From the NCBI GenBank assembly GCA_964463485.1, contig CAYXDO010000014.1:1-64000 (forward strand): a stretch of DNA of 64,000 bases. The letters run 5' to 3'. The position numbers and the translations under genes are program-made. This DNA comes from CAYXDO01 sp964463485. Lineage in GTDB: Bacteria; Myxococcota; Kuafuiibacteriia; Kuafuiibacteriales; Kuafuiibacteriaceae. A model generated the notes under the pieces. The model did not search any database, was not told the origin of the DNA, and saw only the letters and a list, made by a program, of their open reading frames with translations. This document shows, one piece after another, positions 37,065 to 45,227 of this stretch; position 1 is the stretch's first letter; each line of letters starts with the position of its first letter.

Positions 37065-39253
37065 TGGCGCCCACGGTTCTCAAAGGACTGGAGCACCACG
37101 CGCTCTTTCTTCTGTTGGTCCAGATCTGTGTGCTCCTGGGGGTCGCTCGGGTTCTTGGGGAAGTGATGCGAGCGTTGAGGCAACCGCCCGTCGTCGGCGA
37201 GCTCTTGGCTGGCGTCCTCTTGGGGCCGACGACCTTTGGCCTGGCGTTTCCGGAGCTTCAGGCCGCGATCTTCCCGGCCGTTCAATCACAAGCGGACCTC
37301 TTGGCCGTCGTAGCTTGGCTCGGAGTGCTGTCCCTCTTGGTCGTCACCGGGCTCGAGACGGACATACGACTCATCGTCCAAAAAGGAGGGACGGCGCTGC
37401 TGATTTCCGCCGGAGGAATCATCGTCCCGTTCGCCACGGGTCTGGCGCTCGGCTGGATGCTTCCGGAGGGACTCCTCACCAGCCCCGAGCGGAGGTCGGT
37501 GTTCGCGTTGTTCATGGCCGTCGCGATGAGTATTTCGGCAGTGCCGGTCATAGCCAAGGTGCTCTTCGACCTGAAGCTCGTGCGAAGGGACATCGGCCAA
37601 CTCACCCTAGCCGCCGCGATGACGGACGACACGATCGGCTGGATCCTCCTTTCGGTGGTGGCCGGCTTGGCGTCGCGCGGATCCGTGGAGCTCAGTGGGG
37701 TGGCTGTTTCGGTGGGTGCAGCGGTCGTGTTCTTGGCCCTTGCGCTCACCGTCGGCGGGCCGATCGTCGCAGGGGTGCTGACCATCGTCGACCGCCTCGG
37801 AACGGGCGTCGCCGGGCAGTTCTCCGTCGTGCTAGTGTTGGCCTTCGGGGCGGCCGCCTTCACCCAAGAGATGGGTATCGAGGCCGTACTCGGAGCCTTC
37901 GTCGTCGGCATCTTGGTGGGTCAAGCCAAACGCTTCAAGGCGGAAGTCTCTCACACGCTCGAGCTCGTCACAGCTGGCTTTCTCGCGCCCATCTTCTTCG
38001 CGTCGGCGGGCCTGAAGGTGGATCTGGTGCGATTACTCGATCCAGAAATCATGGTGGTCGGATCGATCGTGCTCTTCATTGCCTGTCTCGGGAAGATGGT
38101 TGGATGTTATCTCGGTGCCTGGGCGGGTGGCTTGTCCCACTGGGAGCGCCTGGCCCTGGGTTCTGGGATGAATGCTCGCGGGGCAATGGAAATCATCGTG
38201 GCCACCGTCGGACTCGGACTCGGTGTGCTCACAGCAGAGATGTACTCAGTGATCGTCATGGTCGCGATCGTCACTTCGCTCATGGCCCCGCCGCTCCTTC
38301 GATGGACATTGTCTCACATCGAGATGAGCGAGGAGGAGACGCAGCGGCTCGAACGCGAGAGTCTCGCGGCGACCAGCTTTGCTCGGTCGATCCGCCGTGT
38401 GTTGATCGTAGCGCGGGACGAAGAGCAGGCCGAGCTGATTTCGGGACTCATGACGCACCTGAAGAGCGCTCAGCCGGTAGAGCTCACCGCGATTTACGCC
38501 AACCTGGATCAAGGCCCAATGGCGTGGTGGAGTATTTTCGGCGCCGATTCGCGACGGGCGCGAAGGGAGTTTCGGCAGGCGCTGGGTGGGGTGCGACGGG
38601 CCGTTGCGCGAATCGATGGGGCGCCGTTCGAGATGAAGGTGGCGACGGGCCAGAACGCGGCTGACGAGGTGCTACGGGAGGCCGCCCGCGGGTATGATTT
38701 GGTGGCCATGGGGGTCACGGCCTCGGCTGGCAGCGACGAGTTCTTGTTTGGAAGCGTACTCGACCGCGTCGTGCAGGAGGCGCCTTGTCCGGTGCTCGTC
38801 CTCAAAGCGGCAGTCGAGCCCCATCGCGAGCCCGTTCGACGCATACTCGTGCCGACCGCGGGTGCCGAGCACAACCGACCAGCGGTGGAGGCTGCGTCGC
38901 TGCTGGCGCAAGGCGCCCGCGCAAAGGTGACCCTGCTGCACGTGCTCACGAACACGGGTGACGTCCTTGCTGGCGAAGCCATGGCGCCAAATCGAAGTCG
39001 GGAGATTGCAGAAGACATGATCGAACAGCAGGCGACGATCGTGCGCAAACTCGGAGCCGATGTGGCCGAGCGCATCGTAGAGGCTGGCTCACCGGAGACC
39101 GCGATTCTGGAGATCGCTCAACGAGAGTCTTTCGATCTGGTGATCCTCGGCGCCAGCGCGCGCAGCGTGCGAAGTCGGGCGTATCTTGGACCCCGTGCGG
39201 AGGCGCTCCTTCGCTCGGCCCCGTGCGCGGTTGCCATCGTGTGCAGCGGCTGA
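37064..39253 (+). CDS. CPA2/Kef-type cation:proton antiporter with two C-terminal Usp domains
   Basis: A 729-residue protein. Residues 1-415 are a 12-13-helix Na+/H+ exchanger fold; the membrane core has the TDDTIGW motif of CPA2 ion-binding helices. Two universal-stress-protein domains follow (about 443-585 and 592-729); the second has the nucleotide-binding-like ending GASARSVRSRAYLGPRAEALL. Usp domains probably sense ATP or stress and gate transport. The gene is coupled to the MscS-like gene by a 1-bp overlap and ends 40 bp before the left glmS repeat, so it is likely the original chromosomal neighbour of glmS. Confidence 0.9.
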   Translation: MAPTVLKGLEHHALFLLLVQICVLLGVARVLGEVMRALRQPPVVGELLAGVLLGPTTFGLAFPELQAAIFPAVQSQADLLAVVAWLGVLSLLVVTGLETDIRLIVQKGGTALLISAGGIIVPFATGLALGWMLPEGLLTSPERRSVFALFMAVAMSISAVPVIAKVLFDLKLVRRDIGQLTLAAAMTDDTIGWILLSVVAGLASRGSVELSGVAVSVGAAVVFLALALTVGGPIVAGVLTIVDRLGTGVAGQFSVVLVLAFGAAAFTQEMGIEAVLGAFVVGILVGQAKRFKAEVSHTLELVTAGFLAPIFFASAGLKVDLVRLLDPEIMVVGSIVLFIACLGKMVGCYLGAWAGGLSHWERLALGSGMNARGAMEIIVATVGLGLGVLTAEMYSVIVMVAIVTSLMAPPLLRWTLSHIEMSEEETQRLERESLAATSFARSIRRVLIVARDEEQAELISGLMTHLKSAQPVELTAIYANLDQGPMAWWSIFGADSRRARREFRQALGGVRRAVARIDGAPFEMKVATGQNAADEVLREAARGYDLVAMGVTASAGSDEFLFGSVLDRVVQEAPCPVLVLKAAVEPHREPVRRILVPTAGAEHNRPAVEAASLLAQGARAKVTLLHVLTNTGDVLAGEAMAPNRSREIAEDMIEQQATIVRKLGADVAERIVEAGSPETAILEIAQRESFDLVILGASARSVRSRAYLGPRAEALLRSAPCAVAIVCSG

Positions 39254-39293
39254 CCCCCGCAATCGAGGGCGCCTGCACTGGGTCGGTCGGCCT

Positions 39294-41345
39294 TCAGTCC
39301 ACGGTGATCGATTTGCTCACGTTCTTCGGGACATCCGGATGTACGCCGTGCCCGCGCAACCCGAGGGCGTCGAGGTGACTCGCCTTCTTCGTGCTCATCT
39401 CGAGCGCGAGCAACTGCAACACGACCGTCGCAGAGAACATGGCCGAGAGAGTGTCTCCGGTCCGCGGGAGCTCGATGAATTGGGACACGTACCGCGGGTT
39501 GTCGGCCGGTGGCTTGGTGGCGGCCTGGCGTAACGCGGCGTCGTCCTCGGCGATGACGATGGTCTTGGCTCCTCTGATCTTGTGAGTGTTCATTTGGGAC
39601 ACCGTCAAGTCCACATCTCGGACGTTCGGGCCAGTCACGTAAATCAGAGGATAGTCTGCATCCAAAGTCTCGAGCAAATCAGCACGGCGAGACGGATCGA
39701 AGCCAGGGACCGAGGCGTCGAAGAGTCCGTGCAAATTCTCGACCGCACCAGCCTCGACCGCTCGCGTCACGGCCTCGAAGAGTGCGCGGACTTGGTCGAT
39801 GCCGTACACCGTACTCTTCCCAAGAATCGTGTTGGGTCCGTGTTTGAACTCGGAGGCTTCGAAGCCCTCGGTGTGATTGAGCACGACCTCGCGGATCTTG
39901 AGCGCACCTTCCTTGGCGATCGCGGCCATCCGAGTGGCCAGGATGTGAAGGCTCGGCGCCATGAACAGAGCCGCGGCGGCGCGCTCGATGGCGGGCTTGG
40001 TTTCGCGCAGCGTGGTCTCGATGAGCACAGGGAGCCCGGCGAAGCGACGCCTGCGCTCGGATAGTCCCAGGGCGATCGCAGCGCGGGTAGCCGGATCGAC
40101 CGAAGGGTCCTCCGCGCGTTTTTCGGCGACGCGGAGCGCGAGGCCGTAGAAGACGGCCATCTGATTCAGGAAGCTCTTGGTGGCCGGCACGGCGATCTCG
40201 GGGCCGCATCGGAGCGGGATCACGAGCTCACTCTGTTCCTGACCTAGCGTAGAGCTCACGTTGTTCACGATCCCGACGCGGGTCACTTTCTTCCCTGACG
40301 CGGCGACCAAGGTCATCACGTCGACGAGATCCTTGGTCTCTCCGCTCTGCGACACTGCGACGACCAGGTCGCCGTCCGCGAGGGTGTCCGCGTACTGACC
40401 GCGAAACTCACCGGGGAGCACGGGAAAGATCGGCGCCCTCGCGAGCTCATCGAAGAACAGCGCGCCGGCCTTGGCCGCGTGAAAGGAGCTCCCGCAAGAG
40501 ACGACGTAGACATGACGGCCGCTCTGAATCGCGTGGAGGACGAGGTCCGCGAAGGAGCTCGCGGCTCGTTCGACCTCGAGGAGCTCGTCTTTGGCGAGCA
40601 CCGCGTCGAACAAGATCAGCGGGACGCGGTCACCGGCGAGGGGCTCGAGCTCCGAAAAGCTCGGCGCGTCCGTGGACGACAGGGACTCGAGGAGGGGCGC
40701 CGTTCGGAGCGCGGTCTTCGTCGCCTCGGGCAACCCATCGAGAATTCCGCGCACGGAGGGCGCTCCGACGAGCTCCGCGAGCGCCGCGCGAGCGCCCGCT
40801 TCGCCCTGCGCGTCGATGAGTGCGTCGACGCGAGGCCGCAGCTCGTCGAGCGTGCGCTCGTCGAGCGCCGCGGAGAACGTTCTCAGCGCGTCGGACCCGC
40901 CAGAGAACGAGGTCACGACGTCACGGACAGTCTTCACCTGCGCATGGATCTCTTGCTCCATGAAGGTGCGAAAGCCCGGCAACAAGACGGTGTCGCGCGC
41001 TCGCAACCTGCTCTTCTTGGGCGATTTCTCGACGCGACCGCCGGCCGCGACACTCCCCTTGGCTCTGACCGCGTACACTGCCCAAGCCGCGCCGTCGTGC
41101 TCGACGAAATCACCCTCCGAAATCGGAACGACCAAGCGAGTTAGTTTGAGCACCGACGACAGATCGGAAGAAGCCAGCGTGAAGCTCCGACCTTGCTCAT
41201 CCTTCCCGAAACCGAAATACAGCGAGGAGCCCAGCTTGATCGCCCAAGAGGCGCGAGAGACGGGATCGACCACGACCGCCGCGAAAGATCCCTTGAGCAT
41301 CGCCGCCGCGTCCACGATCGCCGCACGCATCGCCGCGCGCCGATC
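39294..41345 (-). pseudogene. glmS: glmS lacking its first 152 codons (left copy)
   Basis: This is the 3' 2052 bp of glmS and translates identically to residues 153-835 of the intact gene at 55565-58072. The Cys2 nucleophile and the first half of the glutaminase domain are missing, while the sugar-isomerase (SIS) half is complete. The frame stays open for about 54 more codons into unrelated sequence (to an ATG at 41507), so a fused isomerase-only protein could be made, but it could not use glutamine. I treat it as a duplication remnant. It starts 40 bp after the antiporter gene. Confidence 0.93.
39294..41345. repeat. 2052-bp direct repeat, left copy (glmS 3' part)
   Basis: Colinear with 55565-57616 at a constant offset of 16271. 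The left end coincides with the glmS stop codon, and the right end breaks after CGCCGATC, where this copy continues TCGCG and the other continues CATGG. All reading frames compared translate identically, and no indel was found at the points checked. Confidence 0.95.
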
Positions 41346-41352
41346 TCGCGCC

Positions 41353-41388
41353 TGTTCGAACAGTGCCGCGCTTGTTCGAACAGTGCCG
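41353..41388. repeat. Direct repeat of a palindrome at the left junction
   Basis: Two copies of TGTTCGAACAGTGCCG start 20 bp apart (41353 and 41373); each contains the perfect palindrome TGTTCGAACA. They lie 8 bp inside the left junction of the island and could be a protein-binding site or a recombination scar. Confidence 0.8.
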
Positions 41389-41434
41389 GGCCCCTTGTTC
41401 ACTTTTCGGGAACAGTCGCCGGGGCCCCTTTTTT
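41388..41434 (+). terminator. Rho-independent terminator-like hairpin
   Basis: GGGCCCC (41388-41394) pairs with GGGGCCC (41421-41427), with an inner GTTC/GAAC pairing, and six T residues follow at 41429-41434. In the plus direction this is a strong intrinsic-terminator shape. It would stop transcription crossing the left glmS copy from the antiporter side into the island. Its action is predicted only. Confidence 0.55.
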
Positions 41435-41463
41435 GACTCTTGGTGCGAACCCTTCTGCTTGGC

Positions 41464-41560
41464 AGCCAGTGCTTGCACCGAGGATTCGAAGAGCGGAGCC
41501 CAGCCACGATCTTGGCTTCGGAGAATCAGTCGACTCACCGTCGGCTCCTCGCCTCCCGTG
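41464..41560 (-). pseudogene. Fragment of a second ATPase-pseudokinase-helicase gene
   Basis: On the minus strand, about 30 codons read ILRSQDRGWAPLFES, then SVQALAAKQ, closely matching ILRSRDRGWAPLFES and AEQALKAEQ at about residues 1185-1210 of the large helicase at 45224-50929. The DNA also aligns (for example ATTCTCCGAAGCC is shared), with small indels. It is therefore a diverged relic of a paralog in the opposite orientation, not a copy of the present gene. It lies next to the left glmS junction. Confidence 0.75.
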
Positions 41561-41715
41561 GGCAGCGGAGGGAGAGCGTCGTTTCGGACCTTCCTCGTGG
41601 TGCAGAGCATAATTAATAAGTAGGAGCATCCCGGTCGAGATCGATCTCGGCGACCCGAGCTCGGCCCGACTCGATCTCACCAGTGCCCGAGCTCGATCTC
41701 AAGCCGACGATATCA

Positions 41716-41738
41716 GAGTCCGGGACTTGCCCGGACTC
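41716..41738. promoter_or_regulatory. Perfect 9-bp inverted repeat upstream of the DUF4215 gene
   Basis: GAGTCCGGG and CCCGGACTC are separated by a 5-base loop, about 70 bp before the ATG at 41808. A second palindrome, GTCGAATTCGAC, lies at 41763-41774. There is no T-run, so an operator or attenuator-like hairpin is more likely than a terminator. No promoter boxes could be assigned. Confidence 0.45.
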
Positions 41739-41807
41739 AGAGGGCGACGCTACTCATAACGAGTCGAATTCGACACATTAGTCGAGATCGAAGAAGGAGC
41801 ACCCGAA

Positions 41808-43211
41808 ATGAACCCGGTCCCAATCGTTGCGTTGGTCGCCCTGATCCACGCTACCTCGCCCTCCCCCGCTACGTCCCCGCCTTTGATCGCTCGTCAGGAG
41901 TTTGACGGGAGTCGCCCGCTCGAAGCCAGAGCTCAGCTTGGTCCGAACCGAGGCCGCCTCGTGATCTCCGGCGGCCAGCTCGCACAAGTCCTCCCCGGAC
42001 CCGGCATCCGCGAGCGCTTCTGCTTCGACGCGCTTCCCGGCGATCGGCACGCTGCCCTGCGGATGAATCTCGCCAGCGGCGCCGCCGCGGAGTTGTTCAT
42101 CCAATACGACGATCCGAGCTCTTTCGTCAGCGTCGTCGCTTTCGCGTCCGGCGCCGGTCGAATCGTCACGCGCACCGCGGGCGGCGACACGATCGTCGCC
42201 AACTTCTCCACGGGCATCGTGCGGAACTTGTGGTCGCGAATGCGAGTCGAGGCCAGTCAGATCGACCTCGGTAACTCCGAGATCCTGATCTCGATCGATG
42301 GCGCGCCGATCGCTTCCGCGGTGGTTCCGCGAGCGATTGAAGGGTCTGCGGTGTGTTATGGCGTGCGCGGACAAGCGCGCCTAGCGTGGACCGCGCTTTG
42401 GGGCTGTGCTGCGGGTGAGATGTTCACAGAAGCTTCGTGCCAGGCACGCGAAGCCAACAGGTGCGCCGACGGGGTGACCACGAGCTCCGAGGAGTGCGAC
42501 GACGGCAACACCTCAGACGGTGACGGTTGCTCCGCTGTCTGCACGGCTGAGTTCTGCGGCGACGCGCTCCTCTCCGGCGTCGAAGAGTGCGACGACGGCA
42601 ACACCTCAGCCGGTGACGGTTGCTCCGCCGTCTGCACGATCGAGTCATGCGGTGACTCGATCCTCACGGGCACCGAAGAGTGCGACGACGGCAACACCGC
42701 AGGCGGTGACGGTTGCTCCTCCCTTTGCAGGATCGAGCCCACTGTCTTGTACTCTCAGCCCTTTGACGCTCCGAACTTCGTGGAAGGGATCGTGGGCTCG
42801 CAGGCGTTGTTCGACGGCGCTTCGTGGCTCGACATGGGCGGCGGATCGCAGCTCTACCACTCCAACTCGGGCCGACCGAGCTCAGGCTCCATGTCCGTTC
42901 GCAAGAGCTTCATCTCTTCGTGGTCCGGAGCCCTCGTCTACTCGATTCCGGCTCCGGCTCGGTCCGACGAAGTCCTTCGCGTTCGGTTCTGGATTTACAG
43001 CGCGCTCGGCTCGTTCGACCTCGGCGTGAACCGTGCCGGTGGTGCCACCGTCACTCGAACGATTCCGATGGGCGGTTGGACGCTCGTCGACGCCCAGCTC
43101 TTGAGCAGCCTCGACACGAGTGAGGCCTACATTCTGTTGGGCGCCATGCCGCCTGACCCGTCTGGTTGGAGCGTGAAGGTCGACACGATCATCGTCGAGC
43201 TCACCCCGTAG
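41808..43211 (+). CDS. Secreted protein with three DUF4215 cysteine repeats
   Basis: A 467-residue protein. AAGGAG lies eight bases before the ATG, and an N-terminal hydrophobic segment acts as a Sec signal peptide (no lipobox). Residues 30-205 form a beta-rich laminin-G-like domain. Three DUF4215 modules of 31 residues follow (about 215-310), each with EECDDGN and GDGCS, nearly identical at DNA level (93-bp period). The C-terminal 150 residues are another beta sandwich (FWIYSALGSFDLG). A cell-surface or matrix protein is likely. It is the first gene of the island and is not overlapped with the operon after it. Confidence 0.82.
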   Translation: MNPVPIVALVALIHATSPSPATSPPLIARQEFDGSRPLEARAQLGPNRGRLVISGGQLAQVLPGPGIRERFCFDALPGDRHAALRMNLASGAAAELFIQYDDPSSFVSVVAFASGAGRIVTRTAGGDTIVANFSTGIVRNLWSRMRVEASQIDLGNSEILISIDGAPIASAVVPRAIEGSAVCYGVRGQARLAWTALWGCAAGEMFTEASCQAREANRCADGVTTSSEECDDGNTSDGDGCSAVCTAEFCGDALLSGVEECDDGNTSAGDGCSAVCTIESCGDSILTGTEECDDGNTAGGDGCSSLCRIEPTVLYSQPFDAPNFVEGIVGSQALFDGASWLDMGGGSQLYHSNSGRPSSGSMSVRKSFISSWSGALVYSIPAPARSDEVLRVRFWIYSALGSFDLGVNRAGGATVTRTIPMGGWTLVDAQLLSSLDTSEAYILLGAMPPDPSGWSVKVDTIIVELTP

Positions 43212-43422
43212 CCGCCAATCGTCGACACGTAGCCGTCGACGAATCATGCCTTCGGCCGCCCTGCCGCGGGACTACTCGCGGCGCTGCCAAGGGCTACCCG
43301 ACTCCGACCTACCCACGTCGACCCCAATCGGGTTCGTTCTCGACGAGCCGACTTCAAACTCATCCAGACGTTTGCGTCGAACGCGTTTGTACTCATCAAC
43401 TCGCACGCCGCATTCTTGCCTC
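43212..43422. other. Gap before the defence-like operon
   Basis: About 210 bp with no supported gene. An open frame runs through it into the HicA-like gene but has an unlikely composition before the ATG at 43423. The promoter of the four-gene operon should lie here; I could not define its boxes. Confidence 0.4.
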
Positions 43423-43653
43423 ATGAATACTGCCCCCCGCCGCCAAGTCGTCCGAGCGTTACATCGATTGGGCTTCAACGCCACGAAAGGAAACGGAAGC
43501 GGCCACACTGTGTTCGTAGACCTCTGCGGTCGAAAAGTCCAAGCGGTCGTTCGCTCGAAGAAGACTCACCACGTCGAGGCCACGGCGCGGAGCCTGGAGC
43601 ACTTCGGTGTCTGCACCAGGCGGGAGTTCTTCGAATTGGTGCGGCGATCGTGA
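43423..43653 (+). CDS. HicA-like small RNA-binding/interferase domain protein
   Basis: A 76-residue protein starting at the ATG of MNTAPRRQV. The order helix (VVRALHRLGF), then KGNGSGHTVF with His28, then a strand rich in basic residues and a C-terminal helix follows HicA/YcfA double-stranded-RNA-binding folds, in which a histidine after a Gly-Ser turn is catalytic (compare NGSNH in E. coli HicA). No HicB antitoxin gene is adjacent. Its stop overlaps the GTG of the next gene (GTGA), tying it to the defence operon. It may be an RNA-targeting component or a control element; the activity is unproven. Confidence 0.65.
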   Translation: MNTAPRRQVVRALHRLGFNATKGNGSGHTVFVDLCGRKVQAVVRSKKTHHVEATARSLEHFGVCTRREFFELVRRS

Positions 43654-45227
43654 AGAATTTGTCGATCGTGTGGGACTCACGCGGAGGCTCGGCGCACCTT
43701 GACTCCGCGCCAGCCATGGCAGAGCCTGCGTCCATGACGGGTGCGGATCTGGCTTGGCAGTCCACCATGGAGCGAATTCGGGACGTCACGGCGACTCAGA
43801 GTCACGTCACCTTTTTCGGAGAGCCCGGAAGTGGCCGCAAATTCGCCGCGACAACCCTCTGCGCCGAAATTCGGACAACTGACTCGGGCGCCAGCTTTCG
43901 ATTCCTCGAGTGCCGCGGCCTCGCGGTCCAGGCGGCAACGGAAGCGCTCGCGGCCGGTGGCGAGCTCGTCGTGCTCGTGTTGGCTCACGCCGACGAGCTG
44001 CGCGAAGAGCCCGCGAGCGTGATCCTGTCACGGCTGGGTACGCTCGAGCTGGAGCCGACGGCCCGGCCGAAACTTCGCGTTGTTGCGACGGTTTCGAAGC
44101 TTGATCAGGGCCCCCTCTCGACGCTCGAGACTGTCGAAGTTGCCACGCCGAGCCTGGCCCAGCGAGAGGATCAGAGCTTCGACACGATCCGCAAGTACTG
44201 GCAGCTTTTTGGCGGTCAGGGCTCGAGCCCCTCACTGGCAGAGCTCCGATCGGGCAACTTACGCGAGCTGAAGGTTCGGGCACGTCGGAGCCAAGACGCA
44301 CCGACTCAGAGTCAGGCCGCCCGATCCGAAGGGCTAGATTCGCATCCGGCTACTCCTGCCGAGCGCTCCGTCGATTTGGAAGTCGCGGCACCGCTACGGG
44401 CCCTCCTTACCGGACCTCCTCGAGGGCAGCTACTCACCGATTGGTTCCGCGAAGGCAACCACTCGAAAACGCCAATCGGTGTCCTCAACGGTCTCTTTAG
44501 GAAAGGCCCAGGCAAAACGGATCATTCGCTGTTGAAGCAATGCGTCGCAGAACAGGCCAAGCTCATCATGGACCGAAACGGGGGCCTCGATCCGTCACGA
44601 CCCCTGGACCGACACCTCTTGCTTGGGCAACTGTTCGACAACTGGCCGACGTTTCGTCCTGGTGCGGACGGAGACATACGTGTTGGTTTCCTCATCTCCG
44701 AGGCGAGAGAGAGAAGGGAGGCGCGCGAGCTTTTGGCGCAAATTCCGGAGCTGATGAACGTCTTTCCTGAGTTGGCCCAACTCTACGGCTTCGTACCAAC
44801 CGAGGTCGATTCCACAGACTATGATGACCCCGCAAAACTCGCAAAACTGTTGAAGAAGAGCGTCGACGGACTCGAGAAGATCGGATATCACGTGCATCAG
44901 AAGCGCGGCGACGCGGAGTACCCGACCCTCGAACACGACGCACTGTCAGCAATCGGCACAATGTTGTCCAAAGGTGGCAACCTAGGCGCCCACTCGAACC
45001 TGCTCACAGATCATGAGATGAAAAGCGTCAATTTCGAATCTACTGAAGCCGGCTATCATCTCGCATGCAGCGAAGGCGAGGGCAAGCCGTGCGTCTTCGT
45101 CGTCCGCGCCGACTCGCTACCGGTTGCGAAGAAGTCGATGTTCTGGGTGCCACTCATCGTTCTCGTTCGAAAGACGGCCTTGCGTCGTGGCTCTATACCG
45201 GCCATGGATCAACTCCGCTTGCCATGA
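43650..45227 (+). CDS. Degenerate NtrC-type AAA protein with unknown C-terminal region
   Basis: A 525-residue protein (GTG start overlapping the previous TGA). Residues 50-215 look like the AAA core of sigma-54 activators: P-loop GEPGSGRK at 57-64, with Arg where the Walker lysine is expected; a strand VLVLAHADEL; and the closing motif GNLREL at 202-207 (usually GNVREL). The GAFTGA loop that contacts sigma-54 is absent, so it probably does not activate transcription. Residues 255-525 are unrecognised. The stop overlaps the ATG of the large helicase gene. A sensor or adaptor role in the operon is inferred. Confidence 0.7.
   Translation: MKNLSIVWDSRGGSAHLDSAPAMAEPASMTGADLAWQSTMERIRDVTATQSHVTFFGEPGSGRKFAATTLCAEIRTTDSGASFRFLECRGLAVQAATEALAAGGELVVLVLAHADELREEPASVILSRLGTLELEPTARPKLRVVATVSKLDQGPLSTLETVEVATPSLAQREDQSFDTIRKYWQLFGGQGSSPSLAELRSGNLRELKVRARRSQDAPTQSQAARSEGLDSHPATPAERSVDLEVAAPLRALLTGPPRGQLLTDWFREGNHSKTPIGVLNGLFRKGPGKTDHSLLKQCVAEQAKLIMDRNGGLDPSRPLDRHLLLGQLFDNWPTFRPGADGDIRVGFLISEARERREARELLAQIPELMNVFPELAQLYGFVPTEVDSTDYDDPAKLAKLLKKSVDGLEKIGYHVHQKRGDAEYPTLEHDALSAIGTMLSKGGNLGAHSNLLTDHEMKSVNFESTEAGYHLACSEGEGKPCVFVVRADSLPVAKKSMFWVPLIVLVRKTALRRGSIPAMDQLRLP

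Noticed and set aside
39294..41507. A working isomerase-only GlmS
   Set aside because: The frame is open, but the N-terminus is unrelated sequence and the copy is explained by the duplication.
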